NCBI RefSeq assembly: GCF_001682855.1 | Contig: NZ_MAQW01000030.1 | Coordinates: 117,275-181,274, forward strand | Length of the DNA stretch: 64,000 nucleotides | Source of the DNA: Bacillus sp. FJAT-27264 | Lineage (GTDB): Bacteria > Bacillota > Bacilli > Paenibacillales > Paenibacillaceae | Direction: 5' to 3' | Part shown: one piece after another, positions 36,187 through 44,331 of the stretch | How the letters are laid out: each line of letters starts with the position of its first letter | How positions within the stretch are numbered: position 1 is the stretch's first letter | Made by a program: the position numbers and the translations under genes | Notes under the pieces: generated by a model | Seen by the model: only the letters and a program-made list of their open reading frames with translations | Told to the model about the DNA's origin: nothing | The model's database searches: none

Positions 36187-36569
36187 CAAGATTCCTCCTT
36201 ATCAAATTGCAGCATCTGCTCAGCTGATAGCCCGAGGCTATCACCCGCAGCTTTAAATTGTCGCACGGCCTCCAGGATCATTTCCTTGCGGGCCTCTCCG
36301 ATGACATCCTGTTCTCTCGTAACAAAGGTACCCTGTCCACGATAGGTGACGATCAGGCCCATTCGCTCCAGCTCCTGATAGGTTCTTGCAGCTGTAGTGG
36401 GATTCACGCCTCGGTCGGCTGCCAAATCCCTCACTGATGGCAGACGCGAGCCCAGTGGGATGAGACCCGTAACAATCCGGCCCCGGATGGCTTCGACGAA
36501 TTGTTCATAGATGGGACGCGAGGGATTGATCTGAAATTGCTGCGGCAGCAGCTCCAAAGATTCTTCCAT
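36186..36569 (-). CDS. GntR-family repressor, YtrA subfamily
   Basis: 127-residue regulator with a winged helix of the GntR type (PIYEQFVEAIRGRI; GSRLPSVRDLAADRGVNPTTAARTYQELERMGLI in part) and the short C-terminal dimer part of about 50 residues that marks the YtrA subfamily. Such proteins usually repress their own ABC transporter operon and are released by cell-envelope stress. A matching operator (AGTGTA-13-TACACA) lies directly upstream, which supports self-control. It is the first gene of a three-gene coupled operon. Confidence 0.92.
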   Translation of the reverse strand: MEESLELLPQQFQINPSRPIYEQFVEAIRGRIVTGLIPLGSRLPSVRDLAADRGVNPTTAARTYQELERMGLIVTYRGQGTFVTREQDVIGEARKEMILEAVRQFKAAGDSLGLSAEQMLQFDKEES

Positions 36570-36591
36570 GTCTTCCCCCTAGTAGGAATAA

Positions 36592-36616
36592 TGTGTATGG
36601 ATATGGATCATACACT
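36592..36616 (-). promoter_or_regulatory. YtrA-type operator
   Basis: On the minus strand AGTGTA, 13 bases, TACACA, within the longer inverted pair GTGTATG/CATACAC. It closely fits the AGTGTA-N13-TACACT operator known for YtrA and lies 23 bases before the gntR start. Confidence 0.72.
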
Positions 36617-36800
36617 TGTTGTGTGTAGTGTATCATTCCTCACCATACAATTTCAAGATTTAAAAATTCTATGTTTCCATGAAACTGTGAAAAACGATGT
36701 AATTACAGGCAAGTCACGGAAAAGGAATGAGAACAGGGTCTCCTGCGTTCACGGTCTCTCTTTAAGACATTATTTTATCCAAATATACTTAATAGTGTCT

Positions 36801-36829
36801 TTGTGATGTCGGATCAGAACGTATATAAT
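36801..36829 (+). promoter_or_regulatory. Promoter of the ktrBA riboswitch transcript
   Basis: TTGTGA and TATAAT with a 17-base spacer, about 40 bases before the riboswitch. Confidence 0.72.
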
Positions 36830-36866
36830 TTGAATGCAATTAGATATAAGCCGAATTTCAATTGAA

Positions 36867-37004
36867 AACGGGGGAACCATAAGAAGTGAACGGTGCTTGA
36901 AGACGTAAGTTTGAGCGCCGATCTTCAGGGGTGAATTTCGTTCCGGGAACGAATAGGGCAGCCTGCAGCCGCCCGAATCCGTCAGCTAACCTCGTAGGCT
37001 TCAG
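36867..37004 (+). ncRNA. c-di-AMP riboswitch (ydaO-yuaA type)
   Basis: The leader of ktrB contains the conserved ydaO blocks in order: GGGGGAACCA at the start, AGGGGTGAATTTCG, GGGCAGCC, and AATCCGTCAGCTAACCTCG followed by TAGGC. A terminator stem follows. ydaO-yuaA RNAs bind cyclic di-AMP and turn off potassium uptake genes, fitting the ktrB-ktrA genes downstream. Exact ends are approximate. Confidence 0.9.
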
Positions 37005-37056
37005 AACACTGCAGGAACCAAGGGGTAGAGGCATTGGTGTTCCAGTGCTTTTTTTG
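37005..37056 (+). terminator. Riboswitch expression-platform terminator
   Basis: CACTGcaGGAACC pairs with GGTGTTCCAGTG and is followed by CTTTTTTTG; ligand binding should favour this hairpin. Confidence 0.78.
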
Positions 37057-37109
37057 TTTGGATTTCTAATGGCATACACCGTCAATTTATTATAGTGAGA
37101 GGTGAGGAT

Positions 37110-38468
37110 TTGGCCCCGCCATTCCCCAAGTTGAACCGTTTCACAATATTGAAGCTTTCCCCGCCCCAGACGCTGGTACTCGGTTTTGCGGCGATTATTT
37201 TGATTGGTACGCTGCTGCTGATGCTTCCAGTTGCCAGTCGGTCGGGACATTCATTGAACTTTATAGATGCGCTATTCACAGCAACTTCTGCTACCTGTGT
37301 TACTGGGCTGGTAGTCGTGGACACCGGCACGTATTTTTCCCTTTTCGGGCAGACCGTCATTATGATCCTGATTCAGGTTGGCGGCCTGGGCTTCATGACG
37401 ATGGCAACACTCTTTGCTCTAGTGTTAAAGCGGAAAATCTCGCTGCGCGACCGGCTTATCCTGCAGGAGGCCATGAATCAGAGCTCGATGGAAGGCATTG
37501 TACGGCTCATCCGCCGGGTGCTGATCTATTCACTCATGATCGAGGGGAGCGCGGCGCTGCTGCTGTCGATACGCTGGGCGTTTGATATGCCGCTTGGCAA
37601 GGCGATTTATTTTGGACTGTTTCATTCTATTTCCATGTTCAACAATGCAGGTTTTGACTTGTTCGGCCACTACCGCAGCCTGATGGGCTATGTCAATGAT
37701 CCTGTAGTGAATCTCATTGTCATGTTCCTGATTGTCACCGGTGGTCTTGGATTTATCGTAATTGCCGATATCGTCGATTACCGGCGCAAGCGCAGATTGT
37801 CGCTGCACAGCAAGGTTGTACTATCCACAACCGCAGCACTGATTCTGGCGGGCACGCTCGTGATTTTTGTGTTTGAATTTACGAATCCGCGGAGCATGGG
37901 CTCCTTGAACATTGGCGGCAAAATACTGGCTGCATTCTTCCAGTCCGTCACACCGCGTACGGCCGGGGCTAATACGCTGGATATTTCCGGGCTGCGACAA
38001 GCCACGCAATTTTTTATCGTGATTTTAATGTTTATCGGTGCCTCTCCCGGTTCTACCGGGGGCGGGATTAAAACAACGACCTTTACGCTCATGATCGGTG
38101 CCGTCATCTCCATGCTGCGTGGGCGTGAGGATATTGTATTCTTCCGTTACCGGCTGGCACAGGAGCGGGTGTTCAAAGCACTGACCATTACCTTGCTCGC
38201 TCTGCTATTGATTGTCACTGTATCTATGGTGCTCTCGACGACCGAGGGACGCGACTTTTTGGAGATTCTGTTCGAGACGACATCGGCCTTCGCGACCGTG
38301 GGGCTGAGCATGGGGTTGACGCCGGAGCTGTCGCTGGTCGGCAAACTCCTTATCTGTCTCACTATGTTTGCTGGCAGGCTTGGACTATTGACGCTGGCCT
38401 ACGCACTTGGTCCAAAACAGGGTAAACCATTGTATCAGTATCCGGAAGGCAAAATGATTATTGGATAA
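37110..38468 (+). CDS. ktrB: Potassium uptake channel subunit KtrB
   Basis: Membrane subunit of the Ktr Na+-dependent K+ uptake system, Trk/Ktr/HKT superfamily. The four pore loops are visible: ATSATCVTGL, SISMFNNAGF, SVTPRTAGAN and TTSAFATVGLS, each with the selectivity glycine. I start it at TTG 37110 (452 residues) because GAGGTGA lies 4 bases upstream; the GTG at 37095 has no ribosome site. It is followed after 14 bases by the gating subunit ktrA. A c-di-AMP riboswitch upstream should shut expression when c-di-AMP is high. Order ktrB-ktrA is the reverse of B. subtilis ktrAB. Confidence 0.93.
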   Translation: MAPPFPKLNRFTILKLSPPQTLVLGFAAIILIGTLLLMLPVASRSGHSLNFIDALFTATSATCVTGLVVVDTGTYFSLFGQTVIMILIQVGGLGFMTMATLFALVLKRKISLRDRLILQEAMNQSSMEGIVRLIRRVLIYSLMIEGSAALLLSIRWAFDMPLGKAIYFGLFHSISMFNNAGFDLFGHYRSLMGYVNDPVVNLIVMFLIVTGGLGFIVIADIVDYRRKRRLSLHSKVVLSTTAALILAGTLVIFVFEFTNPRSMGSLNIGGKILAAFFQSVTPRTAGANTLDISGLRQATQFFIVILMFIGASPGSTGGGIKTTTFTLMIGAVISMLRGREDIVFFRYRLAQERVFKALTITLLALLLIVTVSMVLSTTEGRDFLEILFETTSAFATVGLSMGLTPELSLVGKLLICLTMFAGRLGLLTLAYALGPKQGKPLYQYPEGKMIIG

Positions 38469-38482
38469 GGAGTTATCGGGAG

Positions 38483-39148
38483 ATGAAACCACAGCAATTT
38501 GTAGTAATTGGGCTGGGACGGTTCGGTTCAAGCTTGGCGCTTGAGCTGATGGATATGGGCTATGAGGTGCTCGGTGTGGACCATCTGGAAGAACGGGTGG
38601 AGGAGATGAGCGACAAGCTCACCCATGCGGTGATGGCGGATGCCACGGACGAGGGCATTTTGCGTTCGCTCGGCGTCCGAAATTTCGACTGCGGCATTGT
38701 AGCTATTGGCGATAATATGGAGCGTAGTATTCTGACAGCCATTCTGCTGAAGGAGCTTGGCGTCAAGCAGGTGGTGGCCAAGGCCATATCTATTCTTCAT
38801 GGACGCGCCCTGACCAAACTGGGTGTGGACCGGGTGATTTTCCCGGAGCGGGATATGGGGGTTCGGGTGGCTCACCAGTTGGTTACTCCCAATCTGCTGG
38901 ATTATATCGAAATATCCAAGGATTATAAAATTGTCGAGATGAATGTTCCGTCCTGTATGGATGGTAAGAGTCTGTCCCAGCTGAATACCCGGGCCAAATA
39001 CGGGTGCAGCATCATTGCCATCAACAGGGAGAGTGGGATTATCGTCGCACCGACTGCGCTGGATTCCTTGTACGAAGGTGACATTATGGTCGTTATCGGT
39101 TCCAATGAGGGTATTGACCAATTTGAGGAAGAAGCCGTTAACTTGTAA
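38483..39148 (+). CDS. ktrA: Potassium uptake regulatory subunit KtrA
   Basis: 221-residue cytoplasmic RCK protein that forms an octameric ring under KtrB and gates it in response to ATP/ADP and c-di-AMP. The N-terminal RCK_N Rossmann motif is VIGLGRFGSSLA, with acidic residue at the second strand (GVDHLEER). The C-terminal RCK_C (TrkA_C) domain runs from about residue 135 (DYKIVEMNVP to DIMVVIGSNE). Length matches KtrA/KtrC. It is co-transcribed with ktrB and followed by a terminator. Confidence 0.95.
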   Translation: MKPQQFVVIGLGRFGSSLALELMDMGYEVLGVDHLEERVEEMSDKLTHAVMADATDEGILRSLGVRNFDCGIVAIGDNMERSILTAILLKELGVKQVVAKAISILHGRALTKLGVDRVIFPERDMGVRVAHQLVTPNLLDYIEISKDYKIVEMNVPSCMDGKSLSQLNTRAKYGCSIIAINRESGIIVAPTALDSLYEGDIMVVIGSNEGIDQFEEEAVNL

Positions 39149-39158
39149 TTATTTATGC

Positions 39159-39197
39159 CAAAAACCCGTCTGAGGATTGTCCGCAGGCGGGTTTTTT
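39159..39197 (+). terminator. Terminator of ktrBA
   Basis: AAAACCCGTCTG pairs with CAGGCGGGTTTT and ends in TTTTTT. It also lies between the convergent ktrA and lysR stops. Confidence 0.88.
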
Positions 39198-39215
39198 AAG
39201 ACCAAAGACCTTTTC

Positions 39216-40118
39216 TCAATCGGCCAGCTTCGGCAGGAACACTTCTTCTGTCACCTGCACCAGTGACCGCGCAGCACCGCTGAGCCCACCGCCGTCCCGG
39301 TAGATCAGACAGGTGGTTCGCTGAGTCTGCTCCAGCTCCTTGATATGCAGCGAGACGAGCCCGCTGCCATTTAGCAGCTCGGGGCGCAGATAAGATTTGG
39401 GCAGGAGCGCCGCGGTCTTGGCCGTCGGCAGCAGCCGGACGATCGCTTCGAAGGAATCGATCTCCATACGCACATCGGGATCAATGCCACAGCGCTGGAA
39501 CAAATCGTCGGTCAGGCGGCGGTACCAGGTTCCCTTGGAGAACAGGATCATCGGCAGGCGTGAGAGATGCTCCATGCTCAGCTTGGGCAGCAGCGTGAGC
39601 GGATGCTGACTGGAGACCACCAGGCGGAGCTGATCCTCGAAGAGCGGAATACAGCGCAGCCCGGGCTCCTGAATGGAGGAAGCAATAATTCCTACATCAC
39701 ACTTGCCTTCGCTGACTGAGGAGACAATCTCATGCGTTTTTCCGGTAATCAGCTTCAGTTCGGCAGCGGGATACTTCTCCATGTAAGTGTTGACCAGCGG
39801 CGGCAGTGTGGTTTGCAGCGTGGTCAGGCTGGCCCCCAGCGTAACAAGCTGAGGTTCGCCTTCCTTGAACTTTGAGAGCGCCTCCAGAAACTTGGAACGC
39901 TGCTGTCGCTGCTCTAGCGCATAGGTATAAGCCAATCGGCCAACCTCGGTAAGCTCCAGCCGCTTGCCGTACCGGTTGAACAATGGAACGCCCAGCCTCT
40001 CCTCCAGTTTGGAGATTTTGCGGGAAAGGGCGGGCTGTGACAGGTTAAGCTGGCGTGAGGCCCGGTTCAGGCTGGAATGCTCCACCACTGCTGCGAATAT
40101 ATCCAGATCGTCAAACAT
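39216..40118 (-). CDS. LysR-family regulator divergent from sdhCAB
   Basis: 300-residue regulator. N-terminal helix-turn-helix FAAVVEHSSLNRASRQLNLSQPALSRKI (in part, residues about 8-36), wing ending RLELTEVGR, then an effector-binding domain of about 205 residues (LVTLGASLTTLQTTLPPLV, GIIASSIQEPGLRCIPLF). It is divergent from sdhC with 438 bases between, the usual arrangement for a LysR protein that controls its neighbour. The effector is unknown; citrate or succinate would be natural guesses, as for CcpC-type regulators, but nothing in the sequence proves this. Confidence 0.9.
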   Translation of the reverse strand: MFDDLDIFAAVVEHSSLNRASRQLNLSQPALSRKISKLEERLGVPLFNRYGKRLELTEVGRLAYTYALEQRQQRSKFLEALSKFKEGEPQLVTLGASLTTLQTTLPPLVNTYMEKYPAAELKLITGKTHEIVSSVSEGKCDVGIIASSIQEPGLRCIPLFEDQLRLVVSSQHPLTLLPKLSMEHLSRLPMILFSKGTWYRRLTDDLFQRCGIDPDVRMEIDSFEAIVRLLPTAKTAALLPKSYLRPELLNGSGLVSLHIKELEQTQRTTCLIYRDGGGLSGAARSLVQVTEEVFLPKLAD

Positions 40119-40273
40119 AGTGTCTTCCTCCCGTAATAATACAAGGTATGACTCTGTCAGGATTGTGCCTTATTTTGCCGGTATAAGAAGTGATAAAAAG
40201 CATAGAACGATTGAGGGTTGAATCACAGATAACTAGTGCTTTCAGGAATGAACAGGGAAAAAAGCGCTGTAAA

Positions 40274-40288
40274 TGATAATCATTATCA
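40274..40288. promoter_or_regulatory. Fur box between lysR and sdhC
   Basis: TGATAATCATTATCA is a perfect 7-1-7 match to the Bacillus Fur core TGATAATNATTATCA. It lies between a weak CTGTAA and TATAAA (16-base spacer), as if overlapping a plus-strand promoter. Confidence 0.88.
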
Positions 40289-40387
40289 TATAAAAAACAT
40301 TCTTATGCATTAATTGTATAACGATTAATAATTATATTGCAATTCCCTTATAAGACAAAAAAGAGTAACATGAAAAGTGACACAAGA

Positions 40388-40406
40388 TATTCACACTTTG
40401 TGAATA
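40388..40406. promoter_or_regulatory. Perfect palindrome TATTCACA-CTT-TGTGAATA before sdhC
   Basis: An 8-3-8 inverted repeat 150 bases before sdhC, most likely a regulator site. Candidate binders are the divergent LysR protein or another redox regulator; its half-sites are reversed compared with Fnr and Rex sites. Confidence 0.6.
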
Positions 40407-40518
40407 AATAATCAAAGTCCGGGAACACAAGGGATAGCGGCTTGCAAATCGGGAGATACCCTTTTTATGTCATCATGCGCTGTTTCAAGAAGTAGTCCCG
40501 GCGGTAAATGCTCATTAA

Positions 40519-40532
40519 TGAAAACGCTGTTT
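40519..40532 (+). promoter_or_regulatory. cre-like site before sdhC
   Basis: TGAAAACGCTGTTT differs from TGNAANCGNWNNCW at one position; located 25 bases before the sdhC start. Confidence 0.5.
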
Positions 40533-40556
40533 TAATCGGAAAGGGGACACACCAGT

Positions 40557-41222
40557 ATGAGAGGATTTTATTCCAGAAAGATTCATTCCTTGCTCGGCGT
40601 TATCCCGCTCGGGGGCTTTTTTCTTGAGCACATGCTGACGAATTTCTCGGCAGTTGAGGGTGGCGCTTCCGGTTTCACAGACAGTGTGCTGTGGCTGAAC
40701 AGCCTGCCACTCGTCTTCTTCCTGGAATTGTTCGGTATATGGCTTCCCTTGCTGTACCACGGGGTATATGGTCTGTACATCGCCTACCAGTCGAAGCCAA
40801 ACCTGAACCGTTTTAAGCTGGAACGCAACTGGCGATATACGCTGCAACGGGTCACAGGGGTGATCACGTTTATCTTTATCGTCTGGCATGTATTCGAGAC
40901 CCGTTTCCAAGTGACGCTTGGCAATGTGAAGCATGAAGAGCTTGGGGGATTGATGCACAATATTGTGACTCAGCCACTACTGCTTACATTCTACATCATC
41001 GCGATCGTGGCGGCGTCCTTCCACTTTGCCAACGGGCTGTGGTCGTTCCTGATCAGCTGGGGTATTACCGTCGGACCGCGCTCGCAGCGTGTATCTTCCG
41101 TGATCTGCCTGGGGCTGTTCGTGATCGTAACCGTTATGTTCCTGGTATCGCTGGTTACTTTCCGTGACAGTGAGTTCCAGACAGCTGCGACTGCTCTGGA
41201 GTCATTGAAAACCTTCATCTAA
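40557..41222 (+). CDS. sdhC: Succinate dehydrogenase cytochrome b558 subunit
   Basis: 221-residue heme-bearing membrane anchor of complex II, the Bacillus-type single-anchor form with five predicted helices and two hemes. Conserved histidines are seen in SFFLEH-like GGFFLEHMLTNF, LLYHGVYGLYIAYQ, FIFIVWHVFETRF, and ASFHFANGLWSFLI. It begins the sdhCAB genes and is followed after 111 bases by sdhA. AAAGGGGA lies about 10 bases before the ATG. Electrons pass from SdhB through the hemes to menaquinone. Confidence 0.95.
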   Translation: MRGFYSRKIHSLLGVIPLGGFFLEHMLTNFSAVEGGASGFTDSVLWLNSLPLVFFLELFGIWLPLLYHGVYGLYIAYQSKPNLNRFKLERNWRYTLQRVTGVITFIFIVWHVFETRFQVTLGNVKHEELGGLMHNIVTQPLLLTFYIIAIVAASFHFANGLWSFLISWGITVGPRSQRVSSVICLGLFVIVTVMFLVSLVTFRDSEFQTAATALESLKTFI

Positions 41223-41333
41223 ATTAAAAGTTGATTTTTCATATTTTCGGTAAGCGTGTGCTTTTGAAGCGGGTTTTGTACGAAGCTGATCGATGCGGCA
41301 TATGCTGACAAAACTGTTAGGAGTGAACTTATC

Positions 41334-43079
41334 ATGGCAACAGCAGACATCATTATCGTGGGCGGTGGTCTGGCCGGCTTGATGGCGACCATCAAGGCAG
41401 CCGAGTCCGGTGCGCATGTTCATCTATTCTCGCTTGTCCCTGTCAAAAGATCGCACTCTGTCTGCGCCCAAGGCGGCATCAATGGTGCCGTGAACACCAA
41501 GGGCGAGGGCGATTCGCCCTGGGAGCATTTTGACGACACGGTTTACGGTGGAGACTTCTTAGCGAACCAGCCGCCAGTCAAGGCGATGTGTGAAGCGGCG
41601 CCCGGCATTATCCACTTGATGGACCGGATGGGCGTTATGTTCAACCGTACGCCGGAAGGCTTGCTCGATTTCCGCCGGTTTGGCGGCACGAAGCGCCACC
41701 GGACGGCTTTTGCCGGAGCTACAACGGGGCAGCAGCTGCTGTACGCACTCGACGAGCAGGTTCGCCGCTGGGAGGCGGAGGGTCTGGTTACCAAGAGCGA
41801 GAACTGGGAATTCCTCTCGGCCATTATTGATAACGACGGCGTCTGCCGCGGGATCAGCGCCCAGAATCTGAAGACGATGGAAATCGAGACCTTCCCGGCG
41901 GATGCCGTAATTCTGGCCAGTGGCGGTCCCGGCATTATTTTCGGCAAAACGACCAACTCTGTCATTAACACAGGTACCGCGGCCAGTGCCGTCTACCAAC
42001 AGGGAGTGCATTACGCGAACGGAGAGTTCATTCAGATTCACCCTACAGCCATTCCGGGCGACGACAAGCTGCGGCTGATGTCGGAATCGGCGCGCGGGGA
42101 GGGCGGACGGATCTGGACTTACAAGGACGGCAAACCGTGGTATTTCCTCGAGGAGAAATATCCGGCGTACGGTAACCTGGTGCCGCGTGACATCGCGACT
42201 CGTGAAATTTTCAACGTCTGTGTGGATCAAGGCCTCGGCATTAACGGAGAGAACATGGTATATCTCGATCTCTCGCACAAAGATCCGAAGGAGCTGGACG
42301 TTAAGCTCGGCGGGATTATCGAAATCTATGAGAAGTTCATGGGCGATGATCCACGCAAGATTCCAATGAAAATCTTCCCGGCGGTCCACTATTCCATGGG
42401 CGGCATGTGGGTCGATTACAACCAGATGACGAACATTCCGGGCCTCTTCGCGGCTGGGGAATGTGAGTACCAATACCATGGAGCGAACCGTCTCGGCGCC
42501 AACTCATTGGTATCCGCCATTTACGGCGGCATGGTCGCCGGACCGAAGGCGGTTGAATATATTAAAGGCTTGAAGAAATCGGTGCAGGATATCTCCTCCA
42601 CCGTGTTCGATGGTTTCCATAAGAAGCAGGTCGATAAATATGAGTCCCTCCTGGGGATGTCAGGCAACGAGAATGCCTATGTCATCCACAAGGAGCTGGG
42701 CGAATGGATGACCGCTAACATGACTGTGGTGCGCCACAACACCAAGCTGGAAGCGACAATCGGCAAAATCAAGGAGCTTAAGCAGCGGTACCAAAACATC
42801 AACATGAACGATACGTCACGCTGGAACAACCAAGGCGTCGCGTTCACTCGCCAGCTGTGGAACATGCTGGAGCTGTCCGAGGCGATGACGCTGGGCGCAC
42901 TGCTCCGCAACGAGAGCCGCGGGGCGCACTACAAGCCAGAGTTCCCTGACCGCAACGACGAGGAGTTCCTGAAGACAACCAAAGCGGAGTGGACTGCGGA
43001 AGGCCCGCAGATTTCTTACGAAGCCGTGGATGTCTCACTGATCCCGCCGCGGATTCGCGACTACTCGAAGGACAAGTAA
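41334..43079 (+). CDS. sdhA: Succinate dehydrogenase flavoprotein subunit
   Basis: 581-residue catalytic subunit of complex II, oxidising succinate to fumarate with covalent FAD. N-terminal FAD fold IIVGGGLAGLMATIKAAE; the flavin-linked histidine region is KRSHSVCAQGGINGA. Active-site stretches include HPTAIPGDDKLRLMSE, with RGEGGRIW, and HYSMGGMWVDYNQM. FAD contact near the end: GLFAAGECEYQYHGANRLGANS. GGAGTGA lies about 7 bases before the ATG. Length and motifs fit the menaquinone-linked Firmicute form. It is followed by an unusually long 257-base gap before sdhB. Confidence 0.97.
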   Translation: MATADIIIVGGGLAGLMATIKAAESGAHVHLFSLVPVKRSHSVCAQGGINGAVNTKGEGDSPWEHFDDTVYGGDFLANQPPVKAMCEAAPGIIHLMDRMGVMFNRTPEGLLDFRRFGGTKRHRTAFAGATTGQQLLYALDEQVRRWEAEGLVTKSENWEFLSAIIDNDGVCRGISAQNLKTMEIETFPADAVILASGGPGIIFGKTTNSVINTGTAASAVYQQGVHYANGEFIQIHPTAIPGDDKLRLMSESARGEGGRIWTYKDGKPWYFLEEKYPAYGNLVPRDIATREIFNVCVDQGLGINGENMVYLDLSHKDPKELDVKLGGIIEIYEKFMGDDPRKIPMKIFPAVHYSMGGMWVDYNQMTNIPGLFAAGECEYQYHGANRLGANSLVSAIYGGMVAGPKAVEYIKGLKKSVQDISSTVFDGFHKKQVDKYESLLGMSGNENAYVIHKELGEWMTANMTVVRHNTKLEATIGKIKELKQRYQNINMNDTSRWNNQGVAFTRQLWNMLELSEAMTLGALLRNESRGAHYKPEFPDRNDEEFLKTTKAEWTAEGPQISYEAVDVSLIPPRIRDYSKDK

Positions 43080-43154
43080 GCGGAAAGCGTAACATGGCCA
43101 GGCAAGGGCTGGATGTAGACTGCTCCTGATATCGAGGTTTGCAAATTCCTGAGG

Positions 43155-43270
43155 AATTAACAGGAAGGTTTCCAGCTATTTTGAGCAATATGGGCAGAAG
43201 TGTAGAAATAACATTAGAAACTCCTGTTAATTAGGTGACTAGTGCATAGATGGCTGTTTTTAACAAACAG
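43155..43270 (+). repeat. Inverted repeats in the sdhA-sdhB gap
   Basis: AATTAACAGGA (43155-43165) pairs exactly with TCCTGTTAATT (43222-43232) over a 56-base loop. A second stem CTGTTT/AAACAG closes at 43254-43270. Neither has a T-run, so processing or mRNA protection is likelier than termination. Confidence 0.6.
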
Positions 43271-43336
43271 TCCTATTGGTAGATCGTTAGTGAGATTCAA
43301 GAAACGTATACTTCACAACACTTTTAGGAGGTAACG

Positions 43337-44104
43337 ATGATGGCGGAAACAGCCCAAGCTCCCAAAAACGTAAAGTTTGTTATCACCCGCCAGGATGATC
43401 CGCAAAGCTCGTCGTATACAGAGGAATTTGATCTTCCTTACCGTCCGGGGATGAACGTGATCAGCGCCCTGATGGAAATTCAGCGTAATCCGGTCAACGC
43501 CAAGGGCGACAATACGGTTCCGGTATGTTGGGATTCCAACTGTTTGGAGGAAGTGTGTGGTGCCTGCTCGATGGTCATCAACGGCAAGCCTCGCCAAGCC
43601 TGTGCTGCCCTGATCGATAATCTGGAACAGCCTGTCCGGATCGAACCGATGAAGACATTCCCTGTGGTGCGGGACCTTGTCATTGACCGCAGTCGTATGT
43701 TTAACGCGCTCAAGCGGGTAAAAGCATGGATTCCGATTGACGGTACCTATGATTTGGGTCCAGGGCCGCGTATGCCTGAAAAGAAACGGCAGTGGGCGTA
43801 CGAGTTGTCCAAGTGTATGACCTGTGGTGTCTGCCTGGAGGCCTGCCCGAATGTCAATGCCAAGACCGATTTTATCGGTCCGGCAGCCATCTCTCAGGTC
43901 CGGTTGTTCAATGCCCATCCAACAGGCGAGATGAATGCTGAAGAGCGCCTGGAAGCACTGATGGACGATGGCGGGATTGACGGGTGCGGTAACTCGCAGA
44001 ACTGTGTGGCGGCTTGTCCGAAGGGCATTCCACTGACAACTTCGATTGCCGAGATTAACAAGCAGACAACGAAGCATATGTTCAAACGCTGGCTGGGTGT
44101 CTAA
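43337..44104 (+). CDS. sdhB: Succinate dehydrogenase iron-sulfur subunit
   Basis: 255-residue electron-transfer subunit with three clusters. 2Fe-2S region: WDSNCLEEVCGACSMVINGK plus a later Cys in RQACAALI. 4Fe-4S region: CMTCGVCLEACPN. 3Fe-4S region: CGNSQNCVAACPKGIPL. Electrons pass from FAD in SdhA to heme in SdhC. AGGAGG lies 5 bases before the first of two adjacent ATGs (43337 and 43340). It is the last sdh gene, followed by a terminator. The wide gap after sdhA suggests separate tuning of its level. Confidence 0.97.
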   Translation: MMAETAQAPKNVKFVITRQDDPQSSSYTEEFDLPYRPGMNVISALMEIQRNPVNAKGDNTVPVCWDSNCLEEVCGACSMVINGKPRQACAALIDNLEQPVRIEPMKTFPVVRDLVIDRSRMFNALKRVKAWIPIDGTYDLGPGPRMPEKKRQWAYELSKCMTCGVCLEACPNVNAKTDFIGPAAISQVRLFNAHPTGEMNAEERLEALMDDGGIDGCGNSQNCVAACPKGIPLTTSIAEINKQTTKHMFKRWLGV

Positions 44105-44128
44105 CAGGCACCCTGCTAAGCAGTAAAG

Positions 44129-44174
44129 ACAGCCATTCCCAGCCATCTGCTGCGGGGTGGCTGTTTGTTTTTTT
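44129..44174 (+). terminator. Terminator of sdhCAB
   Basis: ACAGCCAttCCC pairs with GGGgTGGCTGT, followed by TTGTTTTTTT. Confidence 0.85.
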
Positions 44175-44331
44175 AGCGGAAGGGTTTGAGCCCGCACTTT
44201 TTAGCGTAAATATCCATAAAGTCTATTATAATAGCGCTTTCCTGCTGGATTTATATCATCATATCCAACTATGATATAATCATCATAGTTTATGTAAGCC
44301 AGAGAGCAGGAAGAGTTGGGGAGGAATAAAT

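Noticed and set aside
40388-40423. Rex or Fnr operator before sdhC
   Set aside because: The half-sites are in the reverse order for both consensus sequences, and the forward TTGTGAATAAATAATCAA match is poor; kept only as an unassigned palindrome.
43313-44197. Minus-strand frame of 294 codons
   Set aside because: Antisense to sdhB, whose iron-sulfur ligands are all intact.
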